From contig JAMDDF010000072.1 of assembly GCA_023489205.1 (NCBI GenBank), positions 7,482-14,815 on the forward strand: DNA of 7,334 bases. Direction: 5' to 3'. Under the pieces are notes generated by a model. It made no database searches. It saw only the letters and a list, made by a program, of their open reading frames with translations, and was not told the DNA's origin. Shown piece after piece: positions 1-5,838 of this stretch; the first letter of the stretch is position 1; every line of letters starts with the position of its first letter. Source of the stretch: Actinomycetota bacterium (GTDB lineage Bacteria > Actinomycetota > Acidimicrobiia > Acidimicrobiales > Palsa-688). The translations under genes and the position numbers were made by a program.

Positions 1-618
1 TCTTATGAAGGGGTCTACCTGCCTCTCCACGGGCGCTACCAGGCGCACAACTTCCTCCTCGCTCTGGTCGCGGCCGAGGCTTTTTTCGGCAAGCCCCTGG
101 AGGCGGACCTCGTGATGTCTGCGGCGGCTGAGGTGCGCTCGCCCGGGCGCATGGAGGTAGTTGGCCAGCACCCCCTAGTGCTCCTCGACGGCGCGAAAAA
201 CCTGGCTGGCGCCCTTTGTGAGTCCGCAGCCGTGTCTGAGGAGTTCGGCGAAGGGCTGCGGCGGGTCATGGTCGTGGGGATGCTCCGAGGAAAAGACGCC
301 AGGGAGATGCTGCTCGCGCTCGATGCCCCCAAGGCTGAGCTGGTGGTCACTTGCCCTGCTCCATCACCGCGTAGCCAGCCAGCCGAGGCGCTGGCTGAGG
401 CTGCTCGCTCGCTCGGCTGTCGAGCGGTGGTGGCAGGGTCGGTTGGGGAGGCTCTCACGCTGGCGCTGCGTGAGGCGGGCGAAGACGGCATGGTGGTGGT
501 CACAGGTTCGCTCTATGTGGTCGGAGAAGCTCGGAGCACGCTGAGGGCTTCGAGTGCTCGCCTGGGGCCGCCGGGAGGCCCGGGATCGCCGACAGAGCGA
601 GTGCGTTGGGCCCAGTAA
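1..618 (+). CDS. folC: Folylpolyglutamate synthase / dihydrofolate synthase, C-terminal part (5' end outside window)
   Basis: Cytoplasmic Mur-ligase-family enzyme that adds glutamate to folates (and in many bacteria makes dihydrofolate from dihydropteroate) using ATP. Only the last 205 residues are present; the frame is open from base 1 and ends in TAA at 616-618. Visible family blocks, numbering from the first complete codon: LPLHGRYQAHN at 7-17, the end of the central domain (consensus GxHQxxN, here with Tyr for His); PGRMEVV at 48-54; LLDGAKN at 61-67, the usual DGAHN motif of the C-terminal Mur-ligase domain but with Lys66 for His; then VVGMLRGKD and, near the end, VVTGSLYVVGEAR, all typical of FolC. 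It lies 27 bases before ndk, as in other actinobacteria. The family is certain; activity with the changed motif is not. Confidence 0.93.
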   Translation, partial: SYEGVYLPLHGRYQAHNFLLALVAAEAFFGKPLEADLVMSAAAEVRSPGRMEVVGQHPLVLLDGAKNLAGALCESAAVSEEFGEGLRRVMVVGMLRGKDAREMLLALDAPKAELVVTCPAPSPRSQPAEALAEAARSLGCRAVVAGSVGEALTLALREAGEDGMVVVTGSLYVVGEARSTLRASSARLGPPGGPGSPTERVRWAQ

Positions 619-645
619 CATCTCTCGCTCGTGGAACCCCAAGGG

Positions 646-1062
646 ATGTCAGCTCGAGAAATGACCCTCGTTATCTGCAAGCCAGACGCGGTCGCGCGCG
701 GCCTTGTCGGGGAGATCCTGGGTCGCTTCGAGCGGCGTGGGCTCGAGCTACTTCGTGTAGAACTGCGCTCGATCGATGCGGCGACGGCGGCCGCCCACTA
801 CGCGGAGCACGAGGGCAAGCCGTTTTACCAGAGCTTGATTAGCCATATCACCTCTGGCCCAGCACTGCTTGCGGTCGTAGGTGGCCCCGCTGGCACTTGG
901 AAAGTCGTGCGCCAGATGATGGGCTCGACCAACCCGTTGGAAGCTGCACCGGGCACGATCAGGGGGGACTTAGGTATCGACATGACTGCAAACCTGATCC
1001 ACGGGAGCGACAGCGCTGGCTCGGCGCAGCGCGAGGTTGCCCTTTTTTTCCCAGAGCTTTGA
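646..1062 (+). CDS. ndk: Nucleoside diphosphate kinase
   Basis: Transfers the gamma phosphate from ATP to other (d)NDPs through a phosphohistidine, balancing NTP pools in the cytoplasm. From ATG 646 it is 138 residues, the normal family length. It shows the N-terminal KPDAVARGL block at 12-20, FERRGL at 28-33, HYAEHEGKPF at 51-60, ITSGP at 68-72, the GSTNPLEAAPGTIRGD block at 93-108 and the active-site NLIHGSDS at 116-123, with His119 as the phosphorylated residue. All nucleotide-binding blocks appear intact. Start choice: ATG 646 matches family length and has GGAA at 633-636 upstream. GTG 631 would add five residues with no visible ribosome site; ATG 661 would remove part of the first strand. 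A run of seven T lies near the 3' end of the gene (1043-1049). It ends about 120 bases before mreB. Confidence 0.95.
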   Translation: MSAREMTLVICKPDAVARGLVGEILGRFERRGLELLRVELRSIDAATAAAHYAEHEGKPFYQSLISHITSGPALLAVVGGPAGTWKVVRQMMGSTNPLEAAPGTIRGDLGIDMTANLIHGSDSAGSAQREVALFFPEL

Positions 1063-1095
1063 GAGCTGTCCCGGTAAACTGGGCCGGCATTAGGG

Positions 1096-1139
1096 GCCCC
1101 TCCCCCAAAGGGGGGCTGGCACTCGCCCTCTCCCCGAGT
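1096..1139 (+). other. Two adjacent GC-rich stem-loops in the mreB leader
   Basis: The first stem-loop (1096-1120) has TCCCCC pairing with GGGGGG around an AAA loop, with a further GCC/GGC pair set beyond a small internal loop. The second (1121-1139) pairs ACTCG with CGAGT around a nine-base pyrimidine loop. No T run follows either, so they are not classical intrinsic terminators. A perfect AGGGGCCCCT palindrome (1092-1101) overlaps the left side of the first. TTGGGGGG at 1145-1152 could pair with TCCCCCAA at 1101-1108 instead of the first hairpin forming, so two mutually exclusive structures are possible. A role as partial terminator, attenuator or mRNA stabiliser between ndk and the mre operon is inference. 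Confidence 0.4.
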
Positions 1140-1170
1140 TAGCCTTGGGGGGTCCGGCCCTTGCCCAAGC

Positions 1171-1177
1171 GAGGAGG
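1171..1177 (+). promoter_or_regulatory. Shine-Dalgarno site that sets the mreB start
   Basis: GAGGAGG, a near-perfect complement to the 16S rRNA 3' end, lies four bases before GTG 1182. It would be inside the coding region if TTG 1161 were used, so it decides for GTG 1182. It is the strongest ribosome site in the window, consistent with MreB being the most abundant product of the operon (inference). Confidence 0.85.
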
Positions 1178-1181
1178 CTTC

Positions 1182-2213
1182 GTGGCGCGCGACAGACTGT
1201 TCTCATCTTTCCGACGGGGCCTTGCTGTAGACCTCGGGACGGCTAATACCCTTGTTTACCTCCAAGGCCGTGGGATAGTCCTAGACGAGCCCTCGGTGGT
1301 GGCGATCGATGCCAGGGACGGCCGACCGCTGGCCGTCGGCTTAGAAGCCAAACGCATGATCGGTCGCACGCCGGCGCACATTACGGCGGTGCGGCCCCTG
1401 CGTGATGGGGTGATCGCTGACTTTGAGATTTGCGAGAAAATGCTCGGTTATTTCATTCGCCGTGTGCACCCGAGCAGACTTTCCAAGCCTGACATGGTGA
1501 TCTGTGTGCCCTCGGGGGTCACGGGCGTGGAAAAGCGTGCGGTTATGGACGCCGCAGAGGCGGCTGGTGCTCGTCAAGCTTGGATAATCGAAGAGCCGAT
1601 GGCCGCGGCCATCGGCGCCGGCCTCCCGGTGCACGAGCCGACCGGCAACATGGTCGTGGACATCGGCGGAGGCACGACGGAGGTTGCCGTTATATCCATG
1701 GGCGGCATAGTCACGAGCCAGTCGGTGCGCATAGCGGGCGACGAGCTTGACGAGGCCATCATCCAGTTCATCAAAAAGGAGTACAGCCTTGCCCTCGGTG
1801 AGCGCACGGCGGAGGAGATCAAGATCGCGCTGGGGTCCGCCTGCACGCTCCAACAGGAGGTGAGCGCCGAGATCCGCGGCCGTGACCTCATAACCGGGCT
1901 CCCTAAGACGATCGTCACGACCACAGAAGAGATCCGCGACGCCATTGAAGAGCCGGTCGCCGCCATCGTCGACGCCGTCAAGGTGACGCTCGACAAGACG
2001 CCCCCCGAGCTCGCAGCAGACATCATGGAGCAGGGGATAGTCCTGACTGGGGGGGGAGCGCTCCTCCATGGCCTCGACGCCCGCCTCGCGGCGGAGACCG
2101 GCATGCCGATCGTTATAGCGGACAACCCGCTTCAGTCGGTGGCGTTTGGGAGCGGGCAGTGCTTGGAGCAGCTCGGGGTGCTCTCAGACGTGCTCATGAC
2201 GAGCTCTCGGTAA
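1182..2213 (+). CDS. mreB: Rod-shape-determining actin-like protein MreB
   Basis: Bacterial actin homologue that forms short membrane-bound filaments and positions the peptidoglycan elongation machinery (MreC, MreD, RodA, PBP2). It has 343 residues, normal for the family. Actin-fold ATPase motifs are all present: phosphate-1 DLGTANT at 17-23, the EEPMAAAIG block at 137-145, phosphate-2 DIGGGTTEVAVIS at 160-172 and the adenosine motif LTGGGALL at 288-295. The conserved RPLRDGVIADFE block is at 71-82. The N-terminus (MARDRLFSSFRRG) is short, hydrophobic and basic and may help bind the membrane (inference). GTG 1182 is chosen because a strong GAGGAGG precedes it; TTG 1161 would add seven residues. 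The adenosine motif is encoded by a run of eight G (2049-2056). First gene of the tight mreB-rodA run, 13 bases before mreC. Confidence 0.97.
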   Translation: MARDRLFSSFRRGLAVDLGTANTLVYLQGRGIVLDEPSVVAIDARDGRPLAVGLEAKRMIGRTPAHITAVRPLRDGVIADFEICEKMLGYFIRRVHPSRLSKPDMVICVPSGVTGVEKRAVMDAAEAAGARQAWIIEEPMAAAIGAGLPVHEPTGNMVVDIGGGTTEVAVISMGGIVTSQSVRIAGDELDEAIIQFIKKEYSLALGERTAEEIKIALGSACTLQQEVSAEIRGRDLITGLPKTIVTTTEEIRDAIEEPVAAIVDAVKVTLDKTPPELAADIMEQGIVLTGGGALLHGLDARLAAETGMPIVIADNPLQSVAFGSGQCLEQLGVLSDVLMTSSR

Positions 2214-2226
2214 CGGGTAGGCGCGT

Positions 2227-3063
2227 TTGGCTGGGAGCCGACGCCCCCGGGGGCGGTTCCTTTTGCTGTTGCTCGTGCTCCTTGGTGTGACTTTGGTGAC
2301 CTTGAGCGAGCGGACGAGCACTGCGCACTACTTTGACAGGGCTCGCTCGTTGGCGAGGGAGGTTGCCCACCCGTTCCAGTCGGGGGTCCACACGGCCTTG
2401 CAGCCGGTGGGGGACTTCATCTACGGGGCGCTACAGTACCGTTCGCTCGAAGCCCAAAACCGAGAGCTCCGCCAGGAGCTAGAGCGTGCCCAAAACACCT
2501 ACGCCCAGGCCTTGAGCGCTGAGCAAGAGGCCGCGCAGGTGCTTGCCGAGGAGCACTTGAGCTTTGTCGCCAACATCCCGAGCGTGGCAGCCGAGGTAGT
2601 GCAGGTCGGCAGCTCCAATTACGAGGAGACAGTGGAGATCGACCGGGGTAGTGCCAACGGGGTGGCGGTCGGCCAGCCGGTCGTGTCGGCTGGTGGCCTG
2701 GTTGGCAGCGTCACGTTGGTGTCGGCTCACCTGGCGACGGTGACCCTGGTCAATGACCCGACCTCGGTCGTTGGGGTGCGGGACGTGCGCAGCGGTGCGA
2801 TCGGGGCCGCCAAGGGGGAGGGCCAGGGCTTCGACCTGCAAGTTGAGGACCTCAATGTCGGCGACGCCGTGAAGCGGGGCGACAAGATGGTAACTAGCGG
2901 CCTGTCCCTCGAGGCGTTCCCAGCAGGGATCCCCGTCGGGACCGTGGCCTCGGTGTCCTCGTCGCCCGGCGCGCTCCAGCTCAGTGTGTCCCTCCGGCCC
3001 TTGGCCGACCTCTCGAACCTCCAGTTTGTGCGGGTGCTGCTGTGGTCGCCGCAGGGGGGCTGA
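2227..3063 (+). CDS. mreC: Rod-shape-determining protein MreC
   Basis: Bitopic membrane scaffold of the elongasome that contacts MreB/MreD and activates PBP2 outside the membrane. It has 278 residues. A short basic N-terminus (RRPRGR) precedes one membrane helix at about 11-26; an alpha-helical, coiled-coil-like stretch rich in Glu, Gln and Leu follows at about 70-110; then come the two beta-barrel subdomains with family signatures: EIDRGSANGVAVGQPV at 137-152, GLVG at 157-160, VNDPTSVVGV at 175-184, and MVTSGL...FPAGIPVGTV at 221-240. The start is TTG 2227, preceded by GGGTAGG (2215-2221) with five bases of spacing. No ATG is available before the membrane helix. It ends in TGA directly before the 12-bp repeat array. 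Confidence 0.95.
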   Translation: MAGSRRPRGRFLLLLLVLLGVTLVTLSERTSTAHYFDRARSLAREVAHPFQSGVHTALQPVGDFIYGALQYRSLEAQNRELRQELERAQNTYAQALSAEQEAAQVLAEEHLSFVANIPSVAAEVVQVGSSNYEETVEIDRGSANGVAVGQPVVSAGGLVGSVTLVSAHLATVTLVNDPTSVVGVRDVRSGAIGAAKGEGQGFDLQVEDLNVGDAVKRGDKMVTSGLSLEAFPAGIPVGTVASVSSSPGALQLSVSLRPLADLSNLQFVRVLLWSPQGG

Positions 3064-3111
3064 CCCAGTTGGGGGCCCAGTTGGGGGCCCAGTTGGGGGC
3101 CCAGTTGGGGG
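3064..3111 (+). repeat. Perfect 12-bp tandem repeat, four copies, at the mreC/mreD junction
   Basis: The unit CCCAGTTGGGGG occurs four times without a mismatch (3064-3075, 3076-3087, 3088-3099, 3100-3111), beginning on the base after the mreC stop. Without the array the mreC-mreD gap would be 7 bases, like the neighbouring junctions; with it the gap is 55. Perfect identity suggests recent or actively maintained expansion by replication slippage (inference). The array is noncoding: the mreC frame has stopped, and the mreD frame is closed by TAG at 3113-3115 before GTG 3119. Confidence 0.97.
3071..3111 (+). promoter_or_regulatory. Putative G-quadruplex and mreD ribosome site within the repeat
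   Basis: Four runs of five G are separated by exactly seven bases (CCCAGTT) each, fitting the canonical G3+N1-7 quadruplex rule on the mRNA-sense strand. The last G run (3107-3111) lies seven bases before the mreD GTG and is the only well-placed Shine-Dalgarno-like sequence for that gene (GGGGG can pair with CCUCC through one G-U pair). Folding would hide the ribosome site. The CCC in each loop can instead pair with a G run as a small hairpin (CCC-AGTT-GGG), so which structure forms is open. Confidence 0.5.
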
Positions 3112-3118
3112 CTAGGTA

Positions 3119-3760
3119 GTGCTTTCGCCCGGGGAGCGCACCGCCGTCAAGGTCCTCGCCCTGCTCGCTGTGGGGATCCTCGCCCAGACGACGTTCGCAA
3201 GCGGTATGCGCGTGGACGGGGTGGCTCCAGACTTCATGATGTTGCTGGCCGTGTGCGCGGGCTTCTCCGGTGGCCCGGACCGGGGAGCGGTGGTCGGTTT
3301 CGGGGCCGGTCTGGCAAGCGACCTGTTCCTCCAAAGCACTCCCTTTGGGCTGTCGGCCCTCGCGGGCTGCCTTGTCGGTTTCGCCGTGGGGTGGGGGAGG
3401 GCCAACATCCTCACTACCAGGTACTTGCTGGGCCCCTTTGTAGCTGCCGCCGGGACGGTTGTGGGCGTTGGTGTTTTCGTGGTCCTCGGCTACATCGTCG
3501 GCCAGCAGCAGCTGGTGGCGGGGGGCGAGGCCCGCCTGGTCCAGGTCGCCTTCATCGAGGCTGTCTACTCGGCTATTTTTTCTTTTCCTGCCATCGCCCT
3601 CATGAGCTGGGCGCTCGGTGTGCGTAGCGAGGTCGTGGGCGCGCACGACACCGTGGCCGGGGCCGCGCCCGATGCCACGAGGAGGCGACGCCCTTCAGGG
3701 GCTAGGTACCGGCGCAGGAAGAGGACGACGCGCTCAACGGCCTCCGGGGCGCTACGGTGA
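3119..3760 (+). CDS. mreD: Rod-shape-determining membrane protein MreD
   Basis: Polytopic inner-membrane component of the elongasome that works with MreC. It has 213 residues with several hydrophobic stretches (about 11-27, 39-49, 56-70, 77-93, 104-127 and 143-166). The family block VAPDFMMLLAV at 35-45 (usual PDL/F at the start of the second helix), GFGAGLASDLF at 60-70 and the TPFGLSALAG motif at 74-83 identify it. Most MreD proteins are about 160-180 residues; this one has an extra C-terminal tail from about 170 with Arg clusters at 188-191 and 197-202, probably cytoplasmic. The start is GTG 3119, just after the repeat array; the preceding in-frame stop is at 3113. The gene ends in TGA (3758-3760), which lies inside the ribosome site of mrdA. 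Confidence 0.9.
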   Translation: MLSPGERTAVKVLALLAVGILAQTTFASGMRVDGVAPDFMMLLAVCAGFSGGPDRGAVVGFGAGLASDLFLQSTPFGLSALAGCLVGFAVGWGRANILTTRYLLGPFVAAAGTVVGVGVFVVLGYIVGQQQLVAGGEARLVQVAFIEAVYSAIFSFPAIALMSWALGVRSEVVGAHDTVAGAAPDATRRRRPSGARYRRRKRTTRSTASGALR

Positions 3761-3763
3761 GGG
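3756..3763 (+). promoter_or_regulatory. Shine-Dalgarno site for mrdA overlapping the mreD stop
   Basis: GGTGAGGG contains the mreD stop TGA and sits four bases before GTG 3768. It supports GTG 3768 over GTG 3618, which would place 50 extra residues without family resemblance inside mreD. Overlap of stop and ribosome site suggests translational coupling (inference). Confidence 0.7.
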
Positions 3764-3767
3764 ACCG

Positions 3768-5795
3768 GTGGCGAGTCCAGTAGTGCCGGGCGCGAAGGGC
3801 GCGAACTCCCAGAGGGTCCGCGCCTTGGCGGTGATCGTCGTGGTCGTTTGCCTGTTTGCCACGCTCGTGGGGCGGCTTTGGTACCTCCAGGTCGCCGACG
3901 CCAACGTGCCGGCGGCGCAACAGGCAGTCAGCCAAGGCTTAGAGACCATTTACATCCCCGCCCCAAGAGGCGACATATTCAGCCGCGATGGGGCCCTTCT
4001 TGCTGGCAACCACATCGAGCAGGTGGTAGAAGTGCAGCCCGACGCCGTTACCGAGCACCCGGCCATCGTCGGCGAGCTCGCTGCGGTGCTCGACGAGCCC
4101 GTAAAGACGATCAGAGCAGCGATCGACAACCCCCAGTACTCCCCCTACCAGCCAGTGCCGGTGGCAGAGGGCGTGAGCACTTCGGTCGCGCTTTCGATCT
4201 CGGAGCACCAGCAGCTCCTCCCCGGCGTGACCGTGGCGGCCCAACCTGTGCGCTATTACCCCTATGGCTCCCTCACGGCCAACATCGTGGGCTACGTCAC
4301 CCAGATCACGGGGAAGGAGTACAGCGCTAACAAGGACCAGATGTGCGCCAAGGGTATCCCCTGCTATACGCCGACTTCCCAAGTCGGCCAGGCAGGCGTC
4401 GAAGCGAGCTTGGAGCAGTACCTGCGTGGCGTCCCGGGCAAAGAGGTGCTCGACGTAAATGCCCAGGGCCAGGTGCTCGGCGTAGCCAGTTACACGCCCC
4501 CGGTGCCGGGCGACAACATCGTGCTTTCGATCTCTTTGGCAGACCAAAAGGCCGCCATGACCGCGCTCGAGGACTGGACCAGGAACGCCCGGACCATGGT
4601 CGGCTTTACGAGCTTTCACGACTACCGAGCTCCAGCTGCCGCCATGGTCGTGGAGGACCCCCGCAACGGCCAGCTCCTTGCGCTCGCAACCTACCCCGAT
4701 TACAACGACAACAACTTTGTCGGCGGCATCAGCTACAAGAAGTGGGCGTACTACAACAACCCGGCCAACAACTACCCCCTGGAGGACCGACCAGTGTCCT
4801 GGGCGGGCGCGACCGGTTCCACGTTTAAGCTGATAACGGCCACAGCGGACCTCGACTACGGCATCAGGGGCCCCTACCAGCTGTACCACGACGTCGGCGG
4901 CATTACTGTCGGGGGCCAGTTCTTCCGCGACAACGCCGGTATCGCAGCGGGGTACGTAGACCTCCAGCAGGCCATCACCATTTCTGATGACGCTTACTTC
5001 TACTCCCTCGGCTACGACATGTGGAAGCTGTGGGCCGGCTCCAAGGGCCACCCTGAGTACTTGCAAAAGATCGCTTCGGAGTACGGCCTCGGCCACTACA
5101 GCGGTGTCCAGCTCCCCGGCGAGGCGCCCGGCCTAGTACCGAGCCAGCAGGTCTTTACCAAACAGCACGACCAGTACCCAAAGGCCTACCCCAACTCCTA
5201 CTTCGACCCCGGCCAGGAGATCCAAGAGGCGATCGGCCAAGGTGAGGACGAGGTGACCCCCCTCCAGCTCGCTGACGCCTACTCCGCGTTCGCCAACGGG
5301 GGCACCCTGTACGTGCCTAAGATCGCTCTTGCGGTCGAAGAGCCCGGCACGGGCGGCAAGCCGAACGGCAAGATCGTGAAGCTTTACGCGCCACAGGTGA
5401 AGGACCACGTGCAGATGCCGAGCGCGCAAGACAGGGCGGTCATGATCTCGGGGTTCGAGGGCGTTACCGCCAACCCCCAAGGGACCGCTTACGGCGCCTT
5501 CACGAGGTTCCCCCTTTCGCGCATCCCCGTCGCCGGCAAGACCGGTACAGCCCAGGTCGGGCCAAACTACTCCCAGGTCGGCTGGCCCAAGTACGTCCAA
5601 AACACCTCGGTCTTTTCGAGCTTTGCGCCAGCTGACAACCCGCGCTTTGTGGTGGACGCGTTTTTTGCGCAGGCGGGCTACGGGGCCTGTGCCGCCGCAC
5701 CCGCAGTCGTGCAGGAGTACTACACGCTCTTTGGCCTTGCCAAGCAGGGGAGCCTCCCGGCAAGTGTCACCTCGACCCTCCCACCTGGCTGCTGA
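3768..5795 (+). CDS. mrdA: Penicillin-binding protein 2, elongation-specific class B transpeptidase
   Basis: Cross-links new peptidoglycan during lateral growth as partner of RodA. It has 675 residues. One membrane anchor lies at about 18-35; then the dimerisation/pedestal domain with PAPRGDIFSRDG at 65-75; then the transpeptidase domain with all three catalytic motifs: STFK at 351-354 (nucleophile Ser351), SDD at 406-408 followed by AYFY (the SxD form of the SxN motif, usual in PBP2), and KTG at 591-593. The GQGEDEVTPLQLADAYSAFANGG block before KTG is typical. Outside the membrane there are exactly four cysteines: 193 and 199 (C-x5-C in the pedestal region), 641, and 675, the last residue. 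GTG 3768 is chosen on its ribosome site, seven bases after mreD. The stop overlaps the rodA start. Length is slightly above the roughly 630 of E. coli PBP2. Confidence 0.96.
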   Translation: MASPVVPGAKGANSQRVRALAVIVVVVCLFATLVGRLWYLQVADANVPAAQQAVSQGLETIYIPAPRGDIFSRDGALLAGNHIEQVVEVQPDAVTEHPAIVGELAAVLDEPVKTIRAAIDNPQYSPYQPVPVAEGVSTSVALSISEHQQLLPGVTVAAQPVRYYPYGSLTANIVGYVTQITGKEYSANKDQMCAKGIPCYTPTSQVGQAGVEASLEQYLRGVPGKEVLDVNAQGQVLGVASYTPPVPGDNIVLSISLADQKAAMTALEDWTRNARTMVGFTSFHDYRAPAAAMVVEDPRNGQLLALATYPDYNDNNFVGGISYKKWAYYNNPANNYPLEDRPVSWAGATGSTFKLITATADLDYGIRGPYQLYHDVGGITVGGQFFRDNAGIAAGYVDLQQAITISDDAYFYSLGYDMWKLWAGSKGHPEYLQKIASEYGLGHYSGVQLPGEAPGLVPSQQVFTKQHDQYPKAYPNSYFDPGQEIQEAIGQGEDEVTPLQLADAYSAFANGGTLYVPKIALAVEEPGTGGKPNGKIVKLYAPQVKDHVQMPSAQDRAVMISGFEGVTANPQGTAYGAFTRFPLSRIPVAGKTGTAQVGPNYSQVGWPKYVQNTSVFSSFAPADNPRFVVDAFFAQAGYGACAAAPAVVQEYYTLFGLAKQGSLPASVTSTLPPGC

Positions 5796-5838
5796 TGGCG
5801 CTGACCGTACCCGCCACTGGTAGGCCGACCCTCCCACC
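5773..5838 (+). repeat. 13-bp direct repeat flanking the rodA start codon
   Basis: CGACCCTCCCACC occurs at 5773-5785, at the end of mrdA, and again at 5826-5838, in the beginning of rodA. The 53-base offset is not a multiple of three, yet both copies are read as Thr-Leu-Pro-Pro because the two genes use different frames. The first copy occupies the position where a rodA ribosome site would be expected. It may be coincidence of proline-rich coding. Confidence 0.5.

Noticed and set aside
1161..1181. TTG 1161 as mreB start
   Set aside because: The strong GAGGAGG lies downstream of it and directly before GTG 1182, and the seven added residues have no counterpart in MreB.
3064..3627. Readthrough of the mreC stop giving PSWG repeats and a long tail
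   Set aside because: The frame stays open only because it is an out-of-frame shadow of mreD in GC-rich DNA; MreC is complete at its TGA.
2981..3646. Minus-strand 221-codon frame with a repeated APNW motif across the tandem array
   Set aside because: The repetition is only the 12-bp array read in reverse; the rest lies opposite mreC and mreD and shows no protein-like character.
3108..3708. 11-base repeat GGGGCTAGGTA at 3108-3118 and 3698-3708
   Set aside because: Several exact 11-mers are expected by chance in a window of this size, and the second copy is within mreD coding sequence with no start nearby.
3618..3767. Upstream in-frame extension of mrdA from GTG 3618 (50 extra residues)
   Set aside because: It lies inside mreD, resembles no PBP2 N-terminus and lacks a ribosome site, whereas GTG 3768 has GGTGAGGG at the right distance and gives a normal short cytoplasmic tail before the anchor.
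3939..5096. 385-codon minus-strand frame opposite mrdA
   Set aside because: It is the antisense shadow of the PBP2 gene; the + strand carries all catalytic motifs.
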